A DNA stretch of 64,000 nucleotides, from positions 62,001 through 126,000 of the forward strand of contig JAPLQY010000011.1 of assembly GCA_026399475.1 (NCBI GenBank), read 5' to 3'. How positions within the stretch are numbered: the stretch's first letter is position 1; each line of letters starts with the position of its first letter. The notes beneath the pieces were generated by a model, which worked only from the letters and a program-made list of their open reading frames with translations, ran no database searches and was not told where the DNA came from. Source of the stretch: Rhodocyclales bacterium (GTDB taxonomy: Bacteria > Pseudomonadota > Gammaproteobacteria > Burkholderiales > Rhodocyclaceae). Shown here in pieces: positions 48,120 through 59,223 of the stretch. Position numbers and translations under genes: made by a program.

Positions 48120-48835
48120 TCTACCCGCGCATCATTGCGCATCGCTGCGGCGGCGCTGTGGCGCCGGAAAATACCCTGGCCGGTCTGCGTCTCGCGGGGC
48201 GCCTCGGTTGTCGTGGGGTCGAGTTCGACGCGATGCTCGCCGCCGATGGGGTGCCCGTCCTGATTCACGACGAGACTCTGGAGCGCACCACTTCGGGGAG
48301 GGGGCGGGTGGCGGGCATGAGTTCAGCACAACTTGCCCGGTTCGATGCCGGCATCCCCCATCATGCCGCGTTCGCCGGGGAGCCGCTGCCGACTCTCGAT
48401 GAAGCCTTGCGGCTTTGCGCCGAGCTTGGCTTGTGGGCCAATGTCGAAATCAAACCCCCTGCGGGGCAGGAGGCGGAAACCGGGTACGTCGTAGCGCGTC
48501 ATGCAGCGATGGCGAAGGGCAATCTGCTGTTGTCGTCGTTCTCGCCGCAAGCCCTGCGCGCCGCCGCCGATGAAGCGGAACAACTGCCGCGTGCCTTGCT
48601 GGTCGAGGTGATTCCGGCAGACTGGCGCGAGCGCATGGCGACGACGGGTGCGGGTGCCCTGCATGCATCGGCGCGCGCGCTGACCGCCGATGCATTCGAA
48701 GCGGTGCGCGATGCCGGGTTTCCGCTGGCCTGTTACACGGTCAATCGGCGTCAGGATGCCGAGCGCCTGTTCGCCATGGGCGTCAGTGCAGTGTTTACGG
48801 ATCGCCTCGATCTTTGGCTGCCCGCGGAGATGTAA
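48116..48835 (+). CDS. ugpQ: Glycerophosphodiester phosphodiesterase (UgpQ-type)
   Basis: The 239-residue TIM-barrel enzyme releases sn-glycerol 3-phosphate from glycerophosphodiesters. IIAHRCGGAVAPENTLAG contains the catalytic His-Arg and Glu, and VEFDAMLAADGVPVLIHDETLERTT the metal ligands and second His. No signal peptide is seen, so it is cytoplasmic. GTG 48116 overlaps the preceding stop (GTGA), tying it to the UgpB-like gene and supporting glycerophosphodiesters as the ligand. Confidence 0.9.
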   Translation: MIYPRIIAHRCGGAVAPENTLAGLRLAGRLGCRGVEFDAMLAADGVPVLIHDETLERTTSGRGRVAGMSSAQLARFDAGIPHHAAFAGEPLPTLDEALRLCAELGLWANVEIKPPAGQEAETGYVVARHAAMAKGNLLLSSFSPQALRAAADEAEQLPRALLVEVIPADWRERMATTGAGALHASARALTADAFEAVRDAGFPLACYTVNRRQDAERLFAMGVSAVFTDRLDLWLPAEM

Positions 48836-48936
48836 GCGCCGCTTACCTTGGGTTACATTGCTGTTGTCAGCGCTGGATAGTCCCCGGCGTTATTCGACGC
48901 ATGGGATTGTCCCATTCCAAACATGAGGAGCAACAA

Positions 48937-49293
48937 ATGAAACGTACATCCACTCTGCTGATCGCTGTTCTTGCCGCCTTCGCCCTCCCGGTTCTGGCGC
49001 AAACCAATACGCCCAACATCGACCAGCGTCAGGCCAACCAGCAAAAACGCATCGACCAGGGCGTCAAGTCGGGCGAACTCACCGGCAAGGAAGCAGCCCG
49101 CCTGGAAAAAGGCCAGCAACGCATCCAGAAGATGGAAGACAAGGCCAAGGCCGATGGCAAGGTGACGCCCAAGGAACGCGCGCGCATCGAGAAGGCGCAG
49201 AACAAGGAAAGCCGCAAGATCGCGAACCAGAAGCACGACCGGCAGCATGATCGCAATCACGACGGCAAGATGGATCGCCCCGCCACGAAATAA
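48937..49293 (+). CDS. Small basic secreted protein
   Basis: The 118-residue precursor has a signal peptide ([20 protein letters not shown]) followed by a charged helical region rich in Lys, Gln, Asp and Arg, with two related units: [20 protein letters not shown] and [19 protein letters not shown]. The tail is His/Asp-rich ([13 protein letters not shown]), which could bind metal. Strong GAGGAG precedes the ATG. Similar periplasmic proteins are common in betaproteobacteria but lack known function. A terminator follows at once. Confidence 0.72.
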   Translation: MKRTSTLLIAVLAAFALPVLAQTNTPNIDQRQANQQKRIDQGVKSGELTGKEAARLEKGQQRIQKMEDKAKADGKVTPKERARIEKAQNKESRKIANQKHDRQHDRNHDGKMDRPATK

Positions 49294-49311
49294 GCCGGTT
49301 GCGCACCACCC

Positions 49312-49336
49312 AGGCCCGCTTTCGCGCGGGCTTTTC
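49312..49336 (+). terminator. Terminator after the small secreted protein gene
   Basis: GCCCGC (49314-49319) pairs with GCGGGC (49326-49331) around TTTCGC, followed by TTTTC. Confidence 0.75.
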
Positions 49337-49338
49337 AT

Positions 49339-49437
49339 GTCCCCGACCGAAAGGTCGGGGACGGTACCCCCCCGGTGGGGTATGTCCGTGGCGCCCAGCC
49401 GCGGACGGTATCCCCTGGTGGGACTTGTCCGTGTTCG
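49339..49437 (+). repeat. Imperfect tandem hairpin repeats in the alaS leader
   Basis: Units of 43-45 bp start with GTCC at 49339, 49384 and 49427 (the last truncated), each containing GGACGGTA(C/T)CCCC and a G-rich end. Unit 1 begins with a perfect 10-bp stem, GTCCCCGACC and GGTCGGGGAC, closed by a GAAA tetraloop (49349-49352), followed by TACCCC/GGGGTA. Unit 2 keeps the frame with a weaker stem. Confidence 0.65.
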
Positions 49438-49439
49438 CG

Positions 49440-49445
49440 TAAAAT
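49440..49445 (+). promoter_or_regulatory. Candidate -10 element of alaS
   Basis: TAAAAT is followed by CGC, matching other -10 candidates in this window (dusB, Nudix). It lies 32 nt before ATG 49478, directly after the tandem repeats. No -35 at proper spacing is convincing. Confidence 0.35.
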
Positions 49446-49477
49446 CGCTGTTTTGCGCCAAAGACAGTGCTCCTGCC

Positions 49478-52111
<2,634 letters not shown>

Positions 52112-52665
52112 TTTTCTTGGGTTCCCGGACCGTATAGCAGACGCATCACTCAGGAGATGGCGTCGGATCGTAGTTGACCCGATGCCGCTTGTCGAGGCCC
52201 GGCGTTCTATCGGCGGCAATGCAGCGTGAACGGTCATTGGAAATCTATGACTGGGGCATGGCTGCATGACGACTTCGCGTTCTGGCCATCGTTATTTGAA
52301 AGGCCGCTTCCCTGCGCATTGCTGCCGCTCAGTCATCACCGCTAAGAGAATCAGTGCCTGTGAGCCGGAGCGACTGCTTGTCCAATTTCTGTCGGGCAGC
52401 TTTGCGCCCCTAAGGAAGGTCGAGATGTTGGTTTCCCCGAGAAGTGCCGAGGGGAGCACCGGGAGCGAAAGGCCGAGCTCGGCGGTGATCTGCTGTGCTG
52501 GATCCCGTTTATGTAACGCAACGTAACGATTCGGCCACGCGCAACGCAGTGATGCATTACTGCAGGGTCTTGAAATATCTCACTGACACTGAGGCAGTTC
52601 AATAGTACGTAGGTTCAATCCCCACGGCTATTTGTCTACTGATGTAAAACACAAGGGAGATTTCA
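52112..52665. other. Large intergenic region after alaS, no supported gene
   Basis: This 554-bp stretch is less GC-rich than its surroundings. An open frame at 52266-52526 (86 codons) has no ribosome binding site, no protein-like pattern and is not called. The sequence GTAGG-TTCAATC-CCCAC near 52605-52625 resembles a tRNA T-arm, but no acceptor or anticodon arm accompanies it. GTAACG is repeated around 52513-52528. Otherwise I see nothing. Confidence 0.4.
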
Positions 52666-53571
52666 ATGAAAAGTACCTTTTCTACAACAAGGGCCATTTA
52701 CGCAGCGCTCGGCCTGCTGTTTGCCAGTTCGGTACCAGCAGCACCGCCACCGACCACAGTTGAATACCAGCCGATGGTTAGTACAGGTCTTGCCGCAAAG
52801 ATGCCGTTCGAAGCATGGTTTGTTTTCGACAAGTCCCTTGACTCGAAAGTCACAGGGTACGAGATTCCGGCCGGAGCAAAAATCCGCTTTACCTTCCCTG
52901 GAGAATTCACTCCGGAGACAGATTTGCCGCTCATCGCTGTGATGATTCGATGGACCCAAGGCGCCATTCCGGTAAAGTTTGCAACGACAAAGGACAGCAA
53001 CAATCCGCGGGTTATCGAAATTAAATTCGCAGAGGCCATTTCCGCTAGTGGGACGGGAGCCCCCGGCATGAAGGCAATTCACTTGCGCACACCGGAGATC
53101 AACCCCCAAGCCGGGGACTATCCTGTCTTGATCGAGTTTATTGACGCCGGCCCCTTGACCGGGGAAACGCGAGCAACAGCAAAAATCACCCCGGCGCCTG
53201 TTCCAAATATCGCTCCCTATAACCAGCTACACGCCAACCAAAACGAGGACTGGCAGCGTGTGAAACCAGGTGCGGAAGCCCCGCTCCCCATCAACTTTCT
53301 CGTGACCATGCCTGAACAAGCACGTAACTCGATAAGTCTTAAAGTCTCCGGTGACGACGGACTGATTATTCTCAGCGACGGGAAACGAATTGGTTCGATT
53401 TCTACAACAGGGGCCAAAATTTCAGTGACGCCGCGCATGTTCGGTCCTGGCTACGCCCGGCTCGGGATTATTGAGCTTCAAGCCAAGGCTGGCACGACGC
53501 CAGGAATTGCCCAGATCGTAGCTAAGCTCGATGGCGGCACGCAAAGCGTTATCAATCTCGTGATCGAGTGA
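52666..53571 (+). CDS. Hypothetical secreted protein, unrecognised
   Basis: The 301-residue protein has a signal peptide (about residues 1-26, ending ASSVPAAP) and a mature part rich in beta-strand-like alternation: MPFEAWFVFDKSLDSKVTGY, IPAGAKIRFTFPGEFTP and a C-terminal half (ISLKVSGDDGLIILSDGKRIG) that looks like an immunoglobulin-like sandwich. No cysteines or catalytic motifs stand out. AAGGGAG precedes the ATG. Codon choice is visibly less GC-biased than in the neighbours, suggesting recent acquisition. It has no operon partners. Confidence 0.7.
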   Translation: MKSTFSTTRAIYAALGLLFASSVPAAPPPTTVEYQPMVSTGLAAKMPFEAWFVFDKSLDSKVTGYEIPAGAKIRFTFPGEFTPETDLPLIAVMIRWTQGAIPVKFATTKDSNNPRVIEIKFAEAISASGTGAPGMKAIHLRTPEINPQAGDYPVLIEFIDAGPLTGETRATAKITPAPVPNIAPYNQLHANQNEDWQRVKPGAEAPLPINFLVTMPEQARNSISLKVSGDDGLIILSDGKRIGSISTTGAKISVTPRMFGPGYARLGIIELQAKAGTTPGIAQIVAKLDGGTQSVINLVIE

Positions 53572-53684
53572 TATTCAACATAGCCGGTTAATCGCCGCTG
53601 TGTGATGCAAAACGCGTATTGCACAAAAAGTGGATGGTCCGCTGTTTGACATAGGGCCGCGGCTGGCCGGGTGGTTGGGCTTCG

Positions 53685-55067
53685 TCAGAAGTCCGTGTTG
53701 ATGCCCGGCCAGACGGCCTCCAGCGCCGCCTTGAATTCGCTCTGGATGCGAGTCAATGCCGCTTGCGTATCTGCCTCGAAGCGCAGCACAACGACCGGCG
53801 TGGTGTTTGATGCGCGGGCCAGTCCAAAGCCGTCGGCATATTCCGCACGTACGCCGTCGATGGTGATCAGCTCGCGCGCACCGGGTAGCAACTTGCGCCC
53901 GCCCTGCTGCAGCTTCGCCACCAGCGCATGGGGCTCGCCTTCCTCCATCTTGATGTTGAGCTCCGGTGTCGAGATGGCGTTGGGCAGGTTCTGCAGTGGC
54001 CAGTTCGAGTCCTTCCAGCGCGAAACGATTTCAAGCAGGCGGGCGCCGGTGTAAAGCGCATCGTCGAAGCCGAACCAGCGCTCCTTGAAGAACATGTGGC
54101 CGCTCATCTCGCCGGCCAGCGGCGCGCCGGCTTCCTTGAGCTTGGTCTTGATCAGGGCGTGGCCGGTATTCCACATCAGCGGCCGACCGCCCTGGTGGCG
54201 GATCGATTCCGCCACCCAGCGCGAGCACTTCACGTCGTAGATGATCTGGGCGCCGGGATTGCGGGCCAGCACGTCGGCGGCGAACAGCATCAACTGGCGG
54301 TCGGGAAAAATGATTTCGCCATCCCTGGTAACCACCCCGAGCCGATCGCCGTCGCCGTCGAAAGCCAGCCCCAGTTCGGCACCCGTCTCGCGCAAGGCGC
54401 GTTGCAGGTCGATCAGGTTTTCCGGCTTGGAAGGATCGGGGTGGTGATTGGGGAAATTGCCATCCACTTCGCAGAACAAGGGGATCACCGCGCAGCCCAT
54501 GCGGCGGAACAGGTCCGGCGCCACGCTGCCGGCGACGCCATTGCCGCAATCGATGACTATTTTCATCGGCCGCGACAGCTTTACGTCGCCGACGATGCGA
54601 TCGAGATAGGCCTGGCGCACACTGGCGTGGCGCACGACCCCGCGGCCCTGGCAATAGCTGGCAGTTTCGATGCGGCGACGCAGGTCCTGGATCATCTCGC
54701 CGTACAGCGTCTGGCCGCCCAGCACCATCTTCAGTCCGTTGTACTCCGGGGGATTGTGGCTGCCGGTGACGGAAACACAACTGTCCGTGCCCAGTTCATG
54801 CGCAGCGAAATAAGTCATCGGCGTCGGCACCCGGCCGATGTCGATGACATCGACTCCGGCCTGCGTGATGCCGCGGGCCAGCGCCGCCGAAAGCTCGGGA
54901 CCGGAAAGACGGCCATCGCGGCCTATGACAATGGACTTGATGCCGCGCGCGACGGCTTCGCTGCCCAGCGCCCGGCCAATCAGCCGCACGGTCTGTGCTG
55001 TCAGCGTGGTGCGCACGATGCCGCGAATGTCGTAAGCCTTGAAAATCTCGGGTGCCGGAGTCTGCAT
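53685..55067 (-). CDS. algC: Phosphomannomutase/phosphoglucomutase
   Basis: The 460-residue alpha-D-phosphohexomutase interconverts hexose 6- and 1-phosphates for LPS and exopolysaccharide precursors. The phosphoserine S103 is in SVTGSHNP, the Mg-binding loop is D237-G-D239-G-D241, and GEMSGHMFF is the sugar-binding loop. ATG 55067 is chosen; a longer frame adds unrelated residues. It is 31 bp downstream of the yheT-like gene on the same strand, part of the waaF-yheT-algC direction. Confidence 0.92.
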   Translation of the reverse strand: MQTPAPEIFKAYDIRGIVRTTLTAQTVRLIGRALGSEAVARGIKSIVIGRDGRLSGPELSAALARGITQAGVDVIDIGRVPTPMTYFAAHELGTDSCVSVTGSHNPPEYNGLKMVLGGQTLYGEMIQDLRRRIETASYCQGRGVVRHASVRQAYLDRIVGDVKLSRPMKIVIDCGNGVAGSVAPDLFRRMGCAVIPLFCEVDGNFPNHHPDPSKPENLIDLQRALRETGAELGLAFDGDGDRLGVVTRDGEIIFPDRQLMLFAADVLARNPGAQIIYDVKCSRWVAESIRHQGGRPLMWNTGHALIKTKLKEAGAPLAGEMSGHMFFKERWFGFDDALYTGARLLEIVSRWKDSNWPLQNLPNAISTPELNIKMEEGEPHALVAKLQQGGRKLLPGARELITIDGVRAEYADGFGLARASNTTPVVVLRFEADTQAALTRIQSEFKAALEAVWPGINTDF

Positions 55068-55098
55068 GCGCTGTTCTGGAGAAGTGTGTTGATGAAGA

Positions 55099-56088
55099 TT
55101 ATCGCATGCTGAAAGAGGCCGGCAGATGCGCGGCGAAGTGCGCCAGCAGGCGTTGTGGCAGCCAGTCGACGCGGCCGGGCAGGGCGCCATGCACGAATCC
55201 GACATGTCCGCCGTGGCCGTGGATTTCCAGCGTCACCGTGTCTGCCAGGTGTTCCTGGCGCGGCAATGCCGCCGGCGGCAGAAACGGGTCATTCCGCGCG
55301 TGCAGCAGCAGCGTTGGCAGGCGCACGGCACCCAGCAGCGGGCCGGCGCTGCTCCTCGCGTAATAGTCGTCGGCGCCGAGGAACCCGTGCAGCGGTGCGG
55401 TGACGGCGTCGTCGAAATCGCGCAGGGTGCGCGCGGCCTGCGCGCGGCGAATGTCCATCCGACCGGGAAAGCGGCGGTCCTTGGCCAGCGCCGCCGGAAT
55501 CAGCGTGCGCAGAAAATGCCGTGCGTATATCAGGTTGAAGCCCGACGAGAGCGCAGTGTTGGCCGCCGCCAGATCCAGCGGCGCGCTCACGGCCGCCGCC
55601 GCGTCGATCACGCCGGACGCGAGACTGCCTTGCTCGGCCAGCCACTTCAGCAGCGCGTTGCCGCCGAGCGAGACGCCGGCAACGAACAGGGCGGGGAATC
55701 CCCTTGTCTGAAGGCGGCGCAGGATCCAGTCGATCTCCTGCGAGTCGCCCGAGTGATAGGCGCGCGGCAGGCGATTGGGCTCGCCCGAGCAGCCACGAAA
55801 ATGCACCACCACGCCATGCCATCCGCGGCACCCTGCTGCGTGCATCAGCCGCCGCGCGTAGTGGCTGCCCGAGTTGCCTTCGAGGCCATGAAACAGCACC
55901 ACGCAGGGCGCGCCCGGTTCGCCGGCGATCCAGTCGAGATCGATGAAGTCATCGTCCGGAGTGTCCCAGCGCTCGCGCCGGTAGCCCGGCAGCGGTCCTT
56001 TGATCAGCAGCGGCCAGATGGTCTGCGCATGGCCACCGGGCAGCCACGGCGGAGCAAGATAATGCTGCTCGGTTGGAGGCACGTTCAA
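55099..56088 (-). CDS. yheT: YheT-family alpha/beta hydrolase
   Basis: The 329-residue hydrolase shows the UPF0017/YheT start LAPPWLPGGHAQTIWP, oxyanion region LFHGLEGNSGSHYARR, nucleophile elbow GVSLGGN and the C-terminal catalytic HGGHVGFV. Family members are presumed esterases of unknown substrate. ATG 56088 overlaps the upstream SnoaL-like gene (ATGA). It is followed by the phosphohexomutase gene. Confidence 0.9.
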   Translation of the reverse strand: MNVPPTEQHYLAPPWLPGGHAQTIWPLLIKGPLPGYRRERWDTPDDDFIDLDWIAGEPGAPCVVLFHGLEGNSGSHYARRLMHAAGCRGWHGVVVHFRGCSGEPNRLPRAYHSGDSQEIDWILRRLQTRGFPALFVAGVSLGGNALLKWLAEQGSLASGVIDAAAAVSAPLDLAAANTALSSGFNLIYARHFLRTLIPAALAKDRRFPGRMDIRRAQAARTLRDFDDAVTAPLHGFLGADDYYARSSAGPLLGAVRLPTLLLHARNDPFLPPAALPRQEHLADTVTLEIHGHGGHVGFVHGALPGRVDWLPQRLLAHFAAHLPASFSMR

Positions 56089-56510
56089 TGCAGGATGCGT
56101 GGTTCCTCACCGATGCTGCTGGGCGGTACCGGCGAGGCGTGGTGAGCAACCATGCGCCAGCCCAGGGCTCCGCGCACATAGACGTTGGTGGCTGCCACCG
56201 GCGCGCTCAAATTCTCATCGCCCTGGTTGGCGATGTGTTCCAGCAAGGTGCTGACCATGGCAAAGGGCGTGGTCACCGCGGTCTGTTGTGACAGTCGCAC
56301 CCTGAGTTTCCTGCCATTGGCGAAGACGCGCTGCCAGGCTTCGCGAATCATCGGGTAACCGACGAGGCGCGGACCGCCCGGATGCACACAGACCACTTCT
56401 TCGTCTTCGGCCCAGACGGCCATCATGGCGTCGATGTCGCAGCGTTCCAGCGCCTCGTAAAAGGCCGCTTCGACATCCTGCGGGCTGGCAAAGATTTTCT
56501 GGTTGGCCAC
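56085..56510 (-). CDS. SnoaL/NTF2-like fold protein (DUF4440-type)
   Basis: The 141-residue protein has the cone-shaped NTF2-like pattern: VEAAFYEALERCDIDAMMAVWAEDEEVVCVHPGG and a C-terminal NVYVRGALGWRMVAHHASP, close to ketosteroid isomerase-like proteins of unknown role. The start is GTG 56510, located just past the waaF stop (2 bp gap). It overlaps the yheT start by 4 bp. No function can be assigned. Confidence 0.8.
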   Translation of the reverse strand: MANQKIFASPQDVEAAFYEALERCDIDAMMAVWAEDEEVVCVHPGGPRLVGYPMIREAWQRVFANGRKLRVRLSQQTAVTTPFAMVSTLLEHIANQGDENLSAPVAATNVYVRGALGWRMVAHHASPVPPSSIGEEPRILH

Positions 56511-56512
56511 GG

Positions 56513-57517
56513 TCAGACTGGAACGGAAAGTTGCGCGGCGATGATTGCCGCCACCTGCTGTGCCGAAATGCCGTTCATGCAGTCGAAATGTCCCAGCGGA
56601 CATTCGCGCTTGAAGCAGGGGCTGCACGGCAGGTTTCTCGAAAGAATTTTCGCATGCGGCGACAACGGTGGCGTATACGCCGGTGAAGATGAACCGTAGA
56701 GCGCCACCAGCGGTCGCTCGAGCGCAGCAGCGACGTGCATCAGGCCGGAGTCGTTGCTCACCACGCAACGCGCCGAGGCGATCAGGTCGATGGCTTGCTC
56801 CAGCGAACTGCGACCGCACAGATTGAGCACCGCGCCTTCCGCCGCCGCCGCAATTGCCTCACCCACGGCGGCATCCCTGGCCGAACCGACCAGCCATACC
56901 GGGTTCTGCGGCGTCGCGATCAGTCGTGCCAGCGCCGCGAAGTGCTGCGCCGGCCAGCGCTTGGCGGGGCCGTATTCGGCGCCGGGGCAGAAGATAACGG
57001 GTGAATTATCAAGCGGCAGATTCAAACTGCGGCGCGCGGCCTGTTGCTGCTCGACGGTAGAAATCAGCCGCGGTTGCGGCAAGGTCGCGGGCAACGGCCC
57101 GGCCAGTGCGGCATAGCGCTGCACCAGTTGCGGGTGGCGGGCGACATCAAGCGGGTGGCGTTCGTTCAGCAGCAGGTAGCGGCTTTCGCCCTGGTAGCCG
57201 ACGCGTCGCGGAATGCCGGCGAAGAACGGAACCAGTGCTGACTTCCATGAGTTCGGCAACACGTAGGCCTCGGAAAAGGCGGCACTGGCGAGGCGCCGAC
57301 CCAGCGCGCGGCGCGCGGCGAGATTGAACTCGCCATGGCGGAAGGGATTGGCGATGACCGCATCGACCTCGGCCATGCGCGCGAGCAACGGTGACGACCA
57401 GTCCGGCGCCAGCACTTCCATGCGGGCCGCCGGATTATTGAGCTTGAGCAGTGCGAGGAGCGGTTGGGCGAGAATCGTGTCGCCGATCCATGACGGAGCG
57501 ACGACGAGTATCTTCAC
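56513..57517 (-). CDS. waaF: ADP-heptose:LPS heptosyltransferase II
   Basis: The 334-residue GT9 glycosyltransferase adds the second L-glycero-D-manno-heptose to the LPS inner core. VVAPSWIGDTILAQPLL at the start, FCPGAEYGPAKRWP and the nucleotide-sugar region NDSGLMHVAAAL are typical. It heads a minus-strand cluster (SnoaL-like, yheT, algC) and follows a zinc-finger gene after 33 bp. Together with lptD and algC it indicates a complete LPS. Confidence 0.93.
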   Translation of the reverse strand: MKILVVAPSWIGDTILAQPLLALLKLNNPAARMEVLAPDWSSPLLARMAEVDAVIANPFRHGEFNLAARRALGRRLASAAFSEAYVLPNSWKSALVPFFAGIPRRVGYQGESRYLLLNERHPLDVARHPQLVQRYAALAGPLPATLPQPRLISTVEQQQAARRSLNLPLDNSPVIFCPGAEYGPAKRWPAQHFAALARLIATPQNPVWLVGSARDAAVGEAIAAAAEGAVLNLCGRSSLEQAIDLIASARCVVSNDSGLMHVAAALERPLVALYGSSSPAYTPPLSPHAKILSRNLPCSPCFKRECPLGHFDCMNGISAQQVAAIIAAQLSVPV

Positions 57518-57550
57518 GTCTGGAAAGGGACTCAGATCTTGTGAAGAAAC

Positions 57551-57757
57551 TTAGTGGTGGCCTTTGGGACGCTCGCCGGTAAGGCGATACACCGTGCCGC
57601 AGTAGGGGCACGTGGCATCGCCCGAGGCGCTTTTCAGGACGTCGATGAAGACCCGTGGATGGCGGGCCCACAGCGGCGCGCCGGGACGCGGACAGGCCAG
57701 CGGCAGATCGTGTGCGGTAACGGCAACCTGGCGTTGCGATTCGTCGAGAGTCGGCAT
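57551..57757 (-). CDS. CHCC zinc-finger protein
   Basis: The 68-residue protein carries the zf-CHCC pattern: Cys (ACPRPG), His (ARHPRVFID), and CPYC close to the C-terminus, with YRLTG following. Homologues, related to the mitochondrial complex I subunit NDUFS6, are commonly encoded between ilvE and waaF in betaproteobacteria. The order is preserved here. Function in bacteria is not established. Confidence 0.85.
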   Translation of the reverse strand: MPTLDESQRQVAVTAHDLPLACPRPGAPLWARHPRVFIDVLKSASGDATCPYCGTVYRLTGERPKGHH

Positions 57758-57787
57758 GATTTACCTCAAGCGTGCATTACACAAAAC

Positions 57788-58708
57788 TTAGACAAAACTG
57801 AGCCAGTCGGCGTGGGCCGGCACTTTGCCGTTCACCACATCGAAAAACAGGCTCTGGATTTTGGCGGTGACCGGGCCGCGACTGCCGGCGCCGATGGTGC
57901 GGTTGTCCAGCTCGCGAATCGGCGTGACCTCGGCTGCCGTGCCGGTGAAGAAGGCTTCGTCGGCGATGTAGATGTCGTCGCGCGTGAGGCGCTTGGCAAT
58001 CACCTTGTAGCCCAGTTCGGCGGCCAGCGTGATGACCGTACTGCGCGTGATGCCCATCAGCGCCGAGGCGATTTCGGGTTCGTAGATCACCCCGTCCTTG
58101 ACCATGAACAGGTTCTCGCCGGCGCCTTCGGCGACGAAGCCATCGACGTCCAGCAGCAGCGCCTCGTCGTAGCCGTCTTCGGTGGCTTCCATATTGGCCA
58201 GGATCGAGTTCGGATAGGTGCCGGCGAACTTGGCGCGTGCCATATTGACGTTGACATGGTGCCGCGAGTAGCTCGAGGTCTTGACGCGGATGCCCTTTTC
58301 CAGGCCTTCCTCGCCCAGGTAGGCGCCCCAGGGCCAGGCCGCGATGGCGACATGGGTCAGCGCGCCGCGGGGGCTGACGCCCATCTTTTCCGAGCCGTAG
58401 AACGCGATCGGCCGCAGGTAGCAGGATTCGAGCTTGTTGGCGCGCACGACTTCCTTGTGCGCCTCGATCAGTGTCGCCTTGTCGTAAGGCATCGGCATGC
58501 GGTAGATGTGCGCCGAGGCGAACAGCCGGTCGGTATGCTCCCTGAGGCGAAAAATCGCGGTGCCGGAGACGGTCTTGTAGGCGCGCACACCTTCGAACAC
58601 GGCGAGGCCGTAGTGCAGCGAATGCGTCAGCACGTGGGTGGTGGCATCGCGCCAGGGCACGAGCTTGCCGTCGTACCAGATGAAGCCGTCGCGGTCGGCC
58701 ATGGACAT
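57788..58708 (-). CDS. ilvE: Branched-chain amino acid aminotransferase
   Basis: The 306-residue fold-type IV PLP enzyme makes Leu, Ile and Val from their 2-oxo acids. HSLHYGLAVFEGVRAYKT, the PLP-lysine region VKTSSYSRHHVN and EGAGENLFMVKDG are present. ATG 58708 has GGAG upstream; a second ATG lies two codons in. The promoter is part of an inverted repeat shared with the divergent Nudix gene. Confidence 0.94.
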   Translation of the reverse strand: MSMADRDGFIWYDGKLVPWRDATTHVLTHSLHYGLAVFEGVRAYKTVSGTAIFRLREHTDRLFASAHIYRMPMPYDKATLIEAHKEVVRANKLESCYLRPIAFYGSEKMGVSPRGALTHVAIAAWPWGAYLGEEGLEKGIRVKTSSYSRHHVNVNMARAKFAGTYPNSILANMEATEDGYDEALLLDVDGFVAEGAGENLFMVKDGVIYEPEIASALMGITRSTVITLAAELGYKVIAKRLTRDDIYIADEAFFTGTAAEVTPIRELDNRTIGAGSRGPVTAKIQSLFFDVVNGKVPAHADWLSFV

Positions 58709-58742
58709 GGTGGGTCTCCAGCAATGCGTTGTTGAAGCGGCG

Positions 58743-58764
58743 ATTTTAGCAGGGGCGCTAAAAT
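58743..58764. promoter_or_regulatory. Symmetric divergent -10 elements of ilvE and the Nudix gene
   Basis: ATTTTAGC-N6-GCTAAAAT is a perfect 8-bp inverted repeat. It contains TAAAAT on the plus strand (58759-58764, 6 nt before the Nudix ATG) and on the minus strand (58748-58743, 34 nt before the ilvE ATG). It may serve as paired -10 elements or as an operator. Confidence 0.45.
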
Positions 58765-58770
58765 GCGCCC

Positions 58771-59223
58771 ATGAATCGTATCTGGAAGCCCAATGTCACC
58801 GTCGCCGCGCTGATTGAGCGTGAGGGACGCTTCCTGCTGGTCGAGGAGGAGACCGAGGACGGCTTGCGCTTCAATCAGCCCGCCGGGCATCTCGATGAAA
58901 ACGAGTCCTTGGTCGCTGCCTGCGCCCGCGAGACGCTGGAAGAGACGGCATGGGGTTTTACGCCAACGGCGCTGGTCGGCATCTATCAGTGGCCAAGACC
59001 ACAGGGTGATGTCACCTATCTGCGTTTTGCGTTTTCCGGCGAACTCGGCGCCCACGAAGCGGGTCGGATACTCGACGATGGCATTCTGCGCGCTGTCTGG
59101 ATGACGCCCGCCGAAATCCAGGCCATCGCGGATCGCCATCGCAGCCCGCTGGTCTGGCAGTGCATCAGCGACTACCTCGCCGGCCGGCGTTTTCCGCTTG
59201 ACCTTGTGCGGCATTACCAGTGA
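58771..59223 (+). CDS. nudJ: Nudix hydrolase (NudJ-like)
   Basis: The 150-residue protein holds a Nudix box from G39 to about residue 62: G-x5-E45-x7-R53-E54-x2-E57-E58. The usual Gly near the end of the box is Ala60. The N-terminal KPNVTVAALIEREGRFLLVEE is typical of the NudJ group (thiamine pyrimidine and nucleotide phosphatases) which often precedes mnmA, as here with one gene between. There is no ribosome binding site between the -10-like TAAAAT and ATG 58771. Confidence 0.87.
   Translation: MNRIWKPNVTVAALIEREGRFLLVEEETEDGLRFNQPAGHLDENESLVAACARETLEETAWGFTPTALVGIYQWPRPQGDVTYLRFAFSGELGAHEAGRILDDGILRAVWMTPAEIQAIADRHRSPLVWQCISDYLAGRRFPLDLVRHYQ

Noticed and set aside
52266-52526. 86-codon plus-strand open frame after alaS
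   Set aside because: No ribosome binding site, no hydrophobic or domain pattern, and it lies in a stretch that looks non-coding.
52600-52630. T-arm-like sequence suggesting a tRNA
   Set aside because: Only one imperfect arm is present; no acceptor, D or anticodon arm can be folded around it.
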